DNA of 64,000 nt from Parcubacteria group bacterium ADurb.Bin192 (GTDB lineage: Bacteria; Patescibacteriota; Patescibacteriia; 2-12-FULL-60-25), in NCBI GenBank assembly GCA_002070095.1, contig MWCR01000008.1:1-64000 (forward strand). The letters run 5' to 3'. The notes beneath the pieces were generated by a model. That model was given only the letters and a program-made list of their open reading frames with translations. It searched no databases and had not been told where the DNA came from. Of this stretch, positions 34,838 to 40,997 are shown one piece after another. The translations under genes were made by a program, and so were the position numbers. Position 1 is the stretch's first letter, and every line of letters begins with the position of its first letter.

Positions 34838-34967
34838 ACTGAAATACAATTGTTCAAATATAAAATTATAAATATAAAATTTGGAATCGCTTGGCGATAT
34901 TATATATGATAATCCGCAGGGCGGCACCGGATTTGTTATCTGGTTATTTTATAATTGAAATTTTTTA
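34838..34967 (-). other. AT-rich thyX-tmk intergenic region
   Basis: 130 bases holding a direct repeat TTTTATATTT (twice, minus strand) and a TATAAT about 60 bases before tmk that may be its promoter. No gene seen. Confidence 0.4.
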
Positions 34968-36533
34968 TTAAAATCCTTTCGGTTTTTCGCCTAGTGTTGA
35001 GACGCCGGTTTCACTTAAGTCAACGCGAATCAAAGAAGCGAGCAGGGGGTGGGTTTGATTAAGGCCGCGCCATACCTCTTGAGCGATGCGTCTGTATGAC
35101 GGGTGGCCTTTTTTCCCGGAACGCAGTTCTATGAAGTGGAATAATTCACGCAGGTTCCAGCCGATCAGCAGGCGCCGTCTGTAGGCCATGGGCACCACGT
35201 ATTCGGCTTCGGCTTCCAAACCGGCGGCCAGTATCTCTCGGTTCAGTTTTCCGGCCATATCCATAATCTTGGCGAAATCCTTGGCTTTACCGATGTCCGT
35301 GATTTCTTGAGGTATGTCATAGCCCAGTTCAGTGCCCAGCGGTTGGTTGGTTTGGGTACAGATGCGGTGTCTTTGAATATCTCTCCAAGCTCCATAGTCC
35401 ATGACTATCTCATGCTGGAACCAGGCATGCTCAAATTCTCTGCAAGGCGCGTCATGCGGACCCCTGTCTTCGACTGCGGCTTTTATCAGAGCGGCTTGCT
35501 TGTCCGAATTTTTGGCCAGCATGTCCATGGCTGCCGGCATGGGGATTTTGGCATATCTGGATAACAGGGCGGCCGATATGCGTTGTTCGGCCAAATAGTC
35601 GTCAAAAGTGCAGAGCACAGGTTGTTCGGCCGTGGCACCCGCTTGATCGCGCGGCAGTCGGTCTTCAATCAAAACATTGGTCAGCTCGCGCATTCTGCTT
35701 GGCAAGAGTGATTGATAGGAATTCGGATCAGCGTATTTAAGCAGGGTGGGCAGAGGGAAATGCTTCAAAGCCTGGTCTTTATCCAGATGCTCGAAGCCTT
35801 TAAGCACGCTTTTTACTTCTTCACCGATTTGGCGCGCCAGAGGGTCTTGCGAGGACAAAAGTTTTTTTATGACATGTTCCCAGACTCTGGCATTGGCCGT
35901 CATGCCCAGCGAGCCCAAAGCCGCGGCCGGCAATAAATAGCGCACCCGGTCGCAAATCAAGGCTTTGAGCGTGGCTGCGTAGGCCGCGTCGCTCATGTCA
36001 TTTTGAGGTTCGTGTTCTTTGAATAGGGGAGTTAAGAGAGCGTAGCATTCGTCGTATAGATTATATAAAGCATCAAACAGTTCATTGACTTTGTCTGCGA
36101 ATTGGCTTTGAGCCAGGGTTTTTGGAATGCCCACCCGGTCGCGCGTAAAAATTTGGTAACGCGATGATTTTTCAGTATAAGAAGCCAGTCGCCCATCTTC
36201 CAGGATCTTGATGACGGTTTGGGGTATGTTCTGGAAAGCCACGGATGCGACCGCGTGTTCGGCCACCGAGGCGTGCCCGTAGCCCACCACCCATTTTTCA
36301 TGGAATTCAGCCGCTTTTTCCAAGCTGACATCGTCAATATTTTGATCAAAAGGCGTTGAACTGCGCGAGCATTTGGCCACGGCCACGGCCAGCTGCTCGG
36401 GGGTGGGTTTAAGTTCAACCAAATCTCCGTTTTCACGTTTGGTTTTGATGTTGTTCAACCAATAAATACGGCGTGTTGAGTTGTCTTGAGGCTGTATGAG
36501 TTTAGCCTTGGGAGCGGAATCATTGATAGGCAT
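34968..36533 (-). CDS. thyX: FAD-dependent thymidylate synthase, tandem-fused form
   Basis: Makes dTMP from dUMP with FAD and methylene-folate. 521 residues, about twice normal ThyX, because two ThyX-like halves are joined. The N half (about 40-270) has GHASVAEH and the back part of the ThyX motif (RLASYTEKSSRY, residues 115-126) but RHR is degraded to DGR. The C half (about 350-510) has an intact RHR (388-390) but lacks the S-x-RY part, reading CTQTNQPLGTELGY. The halves therefore complement each other in one chain. Located between dut and tmk. Confidence 0.88.
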   Translation of the reverse strand: MPINDSAPKAKLIQPQDNSTRRIYWLNNIKTKRENGDLVELKPTPEQLAVAVAKCSRSSTPFDQNIDDVSLEKAAEFHEKWVVGYGHASVAEHAVASVAFQNIPQTVIKILEDGRLASYTEKSSRYQIFTRDRVGIPKTLAQSQFADKVNELFDALYNLYDECYALLTPLFKEHEPQNDMSDAAYAATLKALICDRVRYLLPAAALGSLGMTANARVWEHVIKKLLSSQDPLARQIGEEVKSVLKGFEHLDKDQALKHFPLPTLLKYADPNSYQSLLPSRMRELTNVLIEDRLPRDQAGATAEQPVLCTFDDYLAEQRISAALLSRYAKIPMPAAMDMLAKNSDKQAALIKAAVEDRGPHDAPCREFEHAWFQHEIVMDYGAWRDIQRHRICTQTNQPLGTELGYDIPQEITDIGKAKDFAKIMDMAGKLNREILAAGLEAEAEYVVPMAYRRRLLIGWNLRELFHFIELRSGKKGHPSYRRIAQEVWRGLNQTHPLLASLIRVDLSETGVSTLGEKPKGF

Positions 36534-36595
36534 AAAAGTCCAATTAATATCGAAAATCCGCTATACCTTGGCATATGGTTATTTATCAGTCAAAA

Positions 36596-36680
36596 ACATG
36601 TAGCATGTAGCACGTAGCATGTAGCATGTAACAAAAATCAAGACGGAATTGCTTCGTGCTACATGTTGTGTGTTACATGA
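36596..36680. repeat. ATGTAGC-type heptad repeats with inverted copy
   Basis: Repeats of CATGTAGC/CACGTAGC words at 36596-36632, then an inverted set at 36656-36680. ACATGTAGCA (36596-36605) pairs perfectly with TGCTACATGT (36658-36667), and CATGTAAC with GTTACATG. The 15-mer at 36618-36632 recurs at 39805-39819. Confidence 0.75.
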
Positions 36681-36682
36681 GG

Positions 36683-37108
36683 TCAGCCGGTAGATCCAAA
36701 GCCTCCGCGGTTTGAGCCTTCGGGTTGGCTTTCAATGAAATCAGCTCTCAGGCATGGCAGGATCAGGCCTTGGGCGATTCTTTCGCCCGGTTCAACTGTC
36801 ACGGGCCTGGTGCCGGGGTTAAAACAGGCGATGTAAATTTGGTCATCAGGCCCTCGATAATCACTGTCAATAACACCAATGCCGTTGGCCAGCATCAAGC
36901 CCTTTTTTTTGAACAGACTGGAACGGGCCGCCAGCACGAGAACATGATTTTCCGGAGTCGCGATTATGAGCCCGGTGGGCACCAGCCCGGATTGGCCGGC
37001 CGGGATTATGGTCTGTTCGGCGGCCGCCAAATCAAAAGCGGCCGATCCTTGGGTTTGATATTCGGGCAGGGCCACGGAGGGATTTAAGCGGGTAATTTTA
37101 ATCTGCAT
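36683..37108 (-). CDS. dut: Deoxyuridine 5'-triphosphate nucleotidohydrolase
   Basis: Hydrolyses dUTP to dUMP, protecting DNA and feeding ThyX. 141 residues. Five trimeric dUTPase motifs are visible: SAAFDLAA (1), RSSL (2), NGIGVIDSDYRGP (3), GERIAQ (4) and GGFGSTG (5). Two bases after the P-loop gene upstream on the same strand, followed by a repeat array and thyX. Confidence 0.95.
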   Translation of the reverse strand: MQIKITRLNPSVALPEYQTQGSAAFDLAAAEQTIIPAGQSGLVPTGLIIATPENHVLVLAARSSLFKKKGLMLANGIGVIDSDYRGPDDQIYIACFNPGTRPVTVEPGERIAQGLILPCLRADFIESQPEGSNRGGFGSTG

Positions 37109-37110
37109 AA

Positions 37111-37665
37111 TTAAGCCAGATAAGATCTTATCAGTTGCAGCATATTTGTTTTAAGCGCGGATAAATCCCGGCTGTTGTCGATTTTTTTTTCGGCTTGCGC
37201 GGCCACTCCGGCTATGGTGGCCTCGGTTTCCTTTTGACTCATGGCTAAAAAGTCTTCCCAGGTCATTTCCGTTTCACCCGGTTTTTCATTACGTTTTTTA
37301 AGTCTTTCAAATCTGATTTCAGGCGGCGCCCAAACTTCTATCAAGTGAAAAGCAGGGTTCTTTTTTAAGTCCGCGATATCGTCAAACCGTCTAATACCGT
37401 CCACGACCACAATGTCAGCCTCCGAAGCCGCCACCTGCCTTTCCATGGCATTGGACAGGGCGTCTTGGCCAAAGGCTTGCCTGACGGCGGTGGATAAAGC
37501 GATCAGGTTTTCCCGGCTGGCCGGCAGGAACAGACGCTTGAGCATGTCTTTGAGAATATCGCTGAAAACAAAAACCTGGATTTTATATTCATCTTTTATG
37601 CATTCCGCGGCCGTAAATTTGCCGGCTCCGGCCTGTCCGACCAAGCCCAAGATCAGTTTGGGCAT
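37111..37665 (-). CDS. P-loop nucleotide/dephospho-CoA kinase-like protein
   Basis: 184-residue P-loop kinase of the NMP/dephospho-CoA kinase type. Walker A is GQAGAGKFT, with Phe where Ser/Thr is usual and Thr next, similar to adenylate kinases (GKGT). A DGIRRFDD motif and an arginine-rich RFERLKKRNEK lid follow. Placement two bases before dut and near thyX and tmk suggests a deoxynucleotide or nucleotide kinase, but the substrate cannot be fixed. Confidence 0.7.
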   Translation of the reverse strand: MPKLILGLVGQAGAGKFTAAECIKDEYKIQVFVFSDILKDMLKRLFLPASRENLIALSTAVRQAFGQDALSNAMERQVAASEADIVVVDGIRRFDDIADLKKNPAFHLIEVWAPPEIRFERLKKRNEKPGETEMTWEDFLAMSQKETEATIAGVAAQAEKKIDNSRDLSALKTNMLQLIRSYLA

Positions 37666-37666
37666 A

Positions 37667-37879
37667 CTAAGCGGCTTTATTGATTATTTTTCCTTCGTGT
37701 AAAATTTGTCTGCGTCTGGCATCGGTTACCATTTCGCCCCGGTCATTATAAGCGTAACCTTCCGGAGTTAAGTAATAAACCGTTTGGTTGAACTCATATT
37801 TTTCCGCCTCTTTTTCCAATTTCTCCACCGGGATGGCTTGAAGCTCATGGTCTTCTTCTGGTATTTGTTCAAAATTCAT
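37667..37879 (-). CDS. Small acidic protein (70 aa)
   Basis: Unknown function; Glu/Tyr-rich, one predicted helix (IPVEKLEKEAEKYEF) followed by strands (TVYYLTPEGYAYNDRGEMV). One base before the P-loop kinase gene on the same strand, heading the dTMP-related transcript. No membrane segment. Confidence 0.6.
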   Translation of the reverse strand: MNFEQIPEEDHELQAIPVEKLEKEAEKYEFNQTVYYLTPEGYAYNDRGEMVTDARRRQILHEGKIINKAA

Positions 37880-37962
37880 ATGCAGTTAAGTCTAATGTCA
37901 GGTAAGTTTAAAGTCAAAAATCCCCCGTCGCATCAAGCTTCGGGGGATTGTTGTTTTGTGTT

Positions 37963-38655
37963 TTAGGCTAGTGATGATGGATCGATTTGTATTCCCGGAC
38001 CCATGGTGGTTGTCAAGGTAACGCTTTTTAGATAGGCGCCTTTAGCTGAAGATGGTTTGGCTTTTTTGATAACCTCCATCAAGGCATTGAGATTTTCCAG
38101 CAGTTTGGCATTGTCCAGATCGGTTTTACCAATGGCTTGATGGATAATGCCTGTGCTGTCGTTTTTAAAAGCGATTTTGCCCTTTTTAAGATCTTCCACC
38201 ATTTTTTTAACGTTGGGTCCAACCGTATCTGTTTTGGGGTTGGGCATTAAACCTTTTGGTCCCAAGAGTTTAGCCAGCTTGGCCAGCTTAGGCATCATGT
38301 CCGGCGTGGCCACGGCCACCTCAAAGTCAGTCTTTCCGCTTTGTGCTATTTCGTTGATCAGCTCTTCTCCGCCTACCAGATCAGCGCCCGCTTCTTTAGC
38401 GTCTTTTTCTTTATCCTGGCCCACAAAGGCGATAATTTTTTTGGTCTTGCCGATGGTATTCGGAAACACTAAAGTCGCGCGGACCGACTGCTCTGATTTT
38501 TCAGGGTCAATACCCAGTCTGATGTGCAGTTCGACACTGCCCGTAAATTTGGTATTGGCGGTTTTTTTAGCCAAATCAATAGCCTCTTCCGGGCTGTATT
38601 TTTTGGCTTTGTCTACCAATTTGGAGACTTCTTGAAAGCGCTTGCTGTGCGCCAT
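37963..38655 (-). CDS. rplA: Ribosomal protein uL1
   Basis: Forms the mobile L1 stalk of the 50S subunit and, in many bacteria, represses its own mRNA. 230 residues, normal length. Starts MAHSKRFQEV; conserved blocks include GSVELHIRLGIDPEKSEQ, VATPDMMPKLAKLAKLLGPKGLMPNPKTDTV and TTMGPGIQID. The start at 38655 is set by family alignment; longer in-frame readings enter the structured leader. Unlike the usual rplK-rplA pair it has its own promoter and leader. Its presence excludes the L1-lacking Patescibacteria groups. Confidence 0.96.
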   Translation of the reverse strand: MAHSKRFQEVSKLVDKAKKYSPEEAIDLAKKTANTKFTGSVELHIRLGIDPEKSEQSVRATLVFPNTIGKTKKIIAFVGQDKEKDAKEAGADLVGGEELINEIAQSGKTDFEVAVATPDMMPKLAKLAKLLGPKGLMPNPKTDTVGPNVKKMVEDLKKGKIAFKNDSTGIIHQAIGKTDLDNAKLLENLNALMEVIKKAKPSSAKGAYLKSVTLTTTMGPGIQIDPSSLA

Positions 38656-38770
38656 ATGCTTGTTTGAGGAAAGGCTTATTTGGCCCGTCCCCGTGGTAAA
38701 CCTCGGCTTCGAGGAGCGTTCGTCCCACTCCGCTAAAGCTTCGAGGGACTCCCACGTGAATAATGGGCCT
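38656..38770 (-). promoter_or_regulatory. rplA leader mimicking the 23S rRNA L1-binding site
   Basis: Minus-strand leader. CACGTGGGAG (38758-38749) followed by CTCGAAG, two local hairpins (GTCCC/GGGAC and CCTCG-AAGC-CGAGG) and TTTACCACGG (38700-38691). The GTGGGAG...GAAG...TACCAC order and pairing copy the L1-binding helices of 23S rRNA, where GGTGGGAG pairs with TACCACC. GGCCC/GGGCC may close the base. Confidence 0.7.
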
Positions 38771-38799
38771 ATACTAAGCCTGTTTAGGCCGGATGTCAA
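38771..38799 (-). promoter_or_regulatory. rplA promoter
   Basis: Consensus TTGACA (38794-38799), 17-base spacer, TAGTAT (38771-38776). The -35 overlaps the stop codon of the upstream gene. Confidence 0.75.
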
Positions 38800-39290
38800 G
38801 CCTTGCCGTCAGCTTTTTGTTCGCGTCTGATGGTGGCCCAGTGGTACAGAAACAGGGGGATTCCGACTACCAGGAAAGAAATGTCTCTGACCGCGTCCCT
38901 TTGCTTGCGGATGGCTCTGGCTTCGTTTTCATCCATTCGGCCCTGTTCGCACTGCTGGATGCGGTTTCGGTATTGCTCCTCGGTTTCCTGCAAAGAGGGG
39001 TCCTTCATGATCATGACCGCGCAGGAAGGCTCTTTGTATTCATTTAAATCGGCTTTGGGGAAGATCCAGGTTTTTAAACCCAGATTGACCAGGTCGGCCG
39101 TGGAAAAGACGATCATCATTAAAGCGATTAATGAGACCGTGTAAAAGTAGACTGTTTTTATGAGAGCAGTCTTAGGAGTGTTGTTTAACATAGGGTTTTC
39201 ATCAGAGTTATCGCGTAGTAAATAAACAAAGCCGATTAAAATTAGGCTAAGAATGAATAAGATAAAAATTAAAATCATGGAAAAAGCCAT
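38796..39290 (-). CDS. Membrane protein between rplK and rplA (DUF5671-like)
   Basis: 164 residues with three hydrophobic spans (about 4-24, 45-72 and 138-155) and a charged cytoplasmic or outer loop of 65 residues between the last two. The second span and the LVVGIPLFLYHWATIRRE segment resemble DUF5671-type proteins common in Patescibacteria; this assignment is tentative. It interrupts the normally adjacent rplK and rplA, sitting behind the rplK terminator and ahead of the rplA promoter. Confidence 0.6.
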   Translation of the reverse strand: MAFSMILIFILFILSLILIGFVYLLRDNSDENPMLNNTPKTALIKTVYFYTVSLIALMMIVFSTADLVNLGLKTWIFPKADLNEYKEPSCAVMIMKDPSLQETEEQYRNRIQQCEQGRMDENEARAIRKQRDAVRDISFLVVGIPLFLYHWATIRREQKADGKA

Positions 39291-39335
39291 ATCCTAAATA
39301 CCCATGGTTATAGCATACTCTGATTGCCAAAGATT

Positions 39336-39372
39336 AAAAATACCCTCGGCATTGCTCGAGGGTATTTTTTTT
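39336..39372 (-). terminator. rplK terminator
   Basis: TACCCTCG/CGAGGGTA with A- and T-runs on both sides; overlaps the last bases of rplK. Active in either direction in principle. Confidence 0.85.
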
Positions 39373-39796
39373 AGGCTGTGATTTCCAAGCCCATCTGTTT
39401 GGCTGTACCTTCCACTTGTCTCATGCCCGCTTCGACTGTCATGCAGTTTAAGTCAGGCATTTTCTTTTCGGCTATTTCACGGATTTGTTTGAGAGATACC
39501 TTGCCGATTTTTTCCTGCAGGGGTTTGGCTGAACCTTTTTTGATGCCGGCCGCTTTTTTGAGCAACTCAGGTACCGGTGGGGTCTTTAGAATAAAATCAT
39601 AGGTTCTGTCTTCGTAGACCGTGAGCACGCACGGTACGACTTCGCCCATTCTTTCTTTGGTGGCATCGTTGAATCTTTTGCAGAATTCAGCAATGTTCAA
39701 ACCATGGGGGCCAAGGGCTGTGCCGACCGGAGGGGCCGGGTTGGCCTTACCGCCTTCGATTTGAAGCTTGATAAGGGTTTTAATTTTTTTAGCCAT
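39371..39796 (-). CDS. rplK: Ribosomal protein uL11
   Basis: Builds the GTPase-associated centre of the 50S subunit. 141 residues, standard. N-terminal [25 protein letters not shown] and C-terminal RNA-binding domain with [14 protein letters not shown] and [10 protein letters not shown] are intact. Start at 39796; the upstream in-frame reading from 39835 is made of repeat sequence ([10 protein letters not shown]) and is not credible. Downstream of nusG on the same strand. Confidence 0.96.
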   Translation of the reverse strand: MAKKIKTLIKLQIEGGKANPAPPVGTALGPHGLNIAEFCKRFNDATKERMGEVVPCVLTVYEDRTYDFILKTPPVPELLKKAAGIKKGSAKPLQEKIGKVSLKQIREIAEKKMPDLNCMTVEAGMRQVEGTAKQMGLEITA

Positions 39797-39918
39797 AATT
39801 AAGTCATGTAGCATGTAACATGTCGCATGCAGCAAACAGTCACGTGCATATTTAGTTCATAATCGTTAAGATGAGATGAGAAGCGCATCGCATCTATGGC
39901 GATTATGAAATCGCAATT
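39797..39918 (-). repeat. nusG-rplK gap with ATGTAGC-type repeats
   Basis: CATGTAGCATGTAAC (39805-39819) plus variants CATGTCGCATGCAGC follow. The rest of the gap holds GCGCATCGCATC-like words; no gene seen. Same word family as 36596-36680. Confidence 0.65.
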
Positions 39919-40467
39919 TTATATCTTTTTAACTTGGGTAAAATCTAACTCGAGAGGAGTCTCGCGGCCGAACATGGAAACCAGGATTTTAACCTTGCCG
40001 CGTGCGCCGTCGATTTCGATAACCTTGCCTTCAAAGCCTTTAAACGGCCCTTCCCCGATTTTGACCGGAGAACCGGTTTGAATGTCGATGGTATAGGCCG
40101 GTTCCTCCTGGGTGCCGATGCGTTTGAACAGGTGATTGACTTCGTCTTGCGACAAAGGGGAGGGGGTGGTGCCTGTACCGATAAAACCGGTGACATTGGG
40201 CGTGTTGCGCACCACATACCATGAGTCATCGGTCACAATCATTTCAACCAGCACATAGCCGGGATAAATTTTTTCTTCAACTAATTTTCTCTTGCCGTTT
40301 TTGATCTTAATCTTTTTTTCAATAGGCACGGTGACGTTGAAAATTTTATCTTTCATACCCAGCGTGTCTATGCGTCTTTGCAGATTTTCGGCCACGTTTT
40401 CTTCGTAGCCGGAATAGGTATGAATGGCGTACCAGCGTCTTCCAAGGTCCAGGGTCTGTTTAGGCAT
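39919..40467 (-). CDS. nusG: Transcription termination/antitermination factor NusG
   Basis: Binds RNA polymerase and couples it to the ribosome. 182 residues. NGN domain WYAIHTYSGYEENVAENL, MIVTDDSWYVVRNTPNVTGFIG, and a KOW domain VKIGEGPFKGFEGKVIEID at the C terminus. Start at 40467 just behind the secE stop; the longer reading from 40539 overlaps secE. Confidence 0.96.
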   Translation of the reverse strand: MPKQTLDLGRRWYAIHTYSGYEENVAENLQRRIDTLGMKDKIFNVTVPIEKKIKIKNGKRKLVEEKIYPGYVLVEMIVTDDSWYVVRNTPNVTGFIGTGTTPSPLSQDEVNHLFKRIGTQEEPAYTIDIQTGSPVKIGEGPFKGFEGKVIEIDGARGKVKILVSMFGRETPLELDFTQVKKI

Positions 40468-40468
40468 A

Positions 40469-40810
40469 CTATTCTTGGTTATCGGTTTGAGTATCCGGGG
40501 TGCCGTTGTCAGGCGTGCTGATAGGTGTAACGCTGTCAAAGTCTATGCTGGGCACATCTGTCTGAATATCCGGCGCGGGCCCGACCGGTTCTACGGGTTC
40601 TGTGGGAGCGGCTGTTTTATTAGCCAAAGAAGCGGCTACCAGCTTGCTTAAGCCCATGTCCAGCAGGCCGAAGAAGGCGGCCACGGATAAGCTGATAACA
40701 ATTACCAGCACGGAGTAGCGGGTGGTATTTTGCTTGGATGGCCAGGTTACTTTGGTAAGCTCGTTTTTGGCCGACCGCAGATAGTCTAAAATTTTATTGA
40801 AAATAAGCAT
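40469..40810 (-). CDS. secE: Preprotein translocase subunit SecE with acidic tail
   Basis: Clamp subunit of the SecYEG channel. 113 residues. The amphipathic KNELTKVTWPSKQNTTRYSV segment and one membrane span (about residues 33-56) are canonical. After the span comes an unusual 55-residue outer tail rich in Thr, Pro, Asp and Glu, which standard short SecE lacks. Start at 40810 by family fit. Directly upstream of nusG, the usual order. Confidence 0.93.
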   Translation of the reverse strand: MLIFNKILDYLRSAKNELTKVTWPSKQNTTRYSVLVIVISLSVAAFFGLLDMGLSKLVAASLANKTAAPTEPVEPVGPAPDIQTDVPSIDFDSVTPISTPDNGTPDTQTDNQE

Positions 40811-40822
40811 ATTTATGTTCTT

Positions 40823-40876
40823 AAAAAGCCCTTCCCAGGGCGCTTGGATAATAGCAAATATAACGGGATTTGGCAA
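40823..40876 (-). promoter_or_regulatory. secE-nusG promoter and 5' hairpin
   Basis: TTGCCA (40871-40876), 17-base spacer, TGC-TATTAT (-10 at 40848-40853). The short leader starts with GCCCT-GGGA-AGGGC (40841-40828) and TTTTT, terminator-like but only about 20 bases from the predicted transcript start, so perhaps a 5' stability or pausing element. Confidence 0.6.
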
Positions 40877-40931
40877 GGCGGATGGGGTTAAGTCCAAGAG
40901 ATTTGCTAAATAAGCTGAAAAAGCGCCTTCT

Positions 40932-40960
40932 TAGACAATCGGGCGGTAAATGCCTATACT
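40932..40960 (+). promoter_or_regulatory. Promoter of the flavoenzyme gene
   Basis: TAGACA (40932-40937), 17-base spacer, TATACT (40955-40960); about 30 bases of leader to ATG 40998. Divergent from secE. Confidence 0.65.
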
Positions 40961-40997
40961 ATAGCAAGATGTTCACAATTCCATTATTACCAGTGAT

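Noticed and set aside
36596-36680. CRISPR array
   Set aside because: Repeat units are 7-8 bases, drifting and without spacers; no cas genes nearby.
37963-38799. 48-residue longer uL1 starting at 38799
   Set aside because: uL1 similarity begins at MAHSKRF (38655) and the extra frame covers the promoter and structured leader.
39371-39835. Longer uL11 starting at 39835
   Set aside because: The extra residues are translated ATGTAGC-type repeat; family start is 39796.
40823-40841. Working attenuator before secE
   Set aside because: The hairpin and T-run end only about 20 bases after the predicted transcript start, too short for usual intrinsic termination; kept only as a 5' hairpin.
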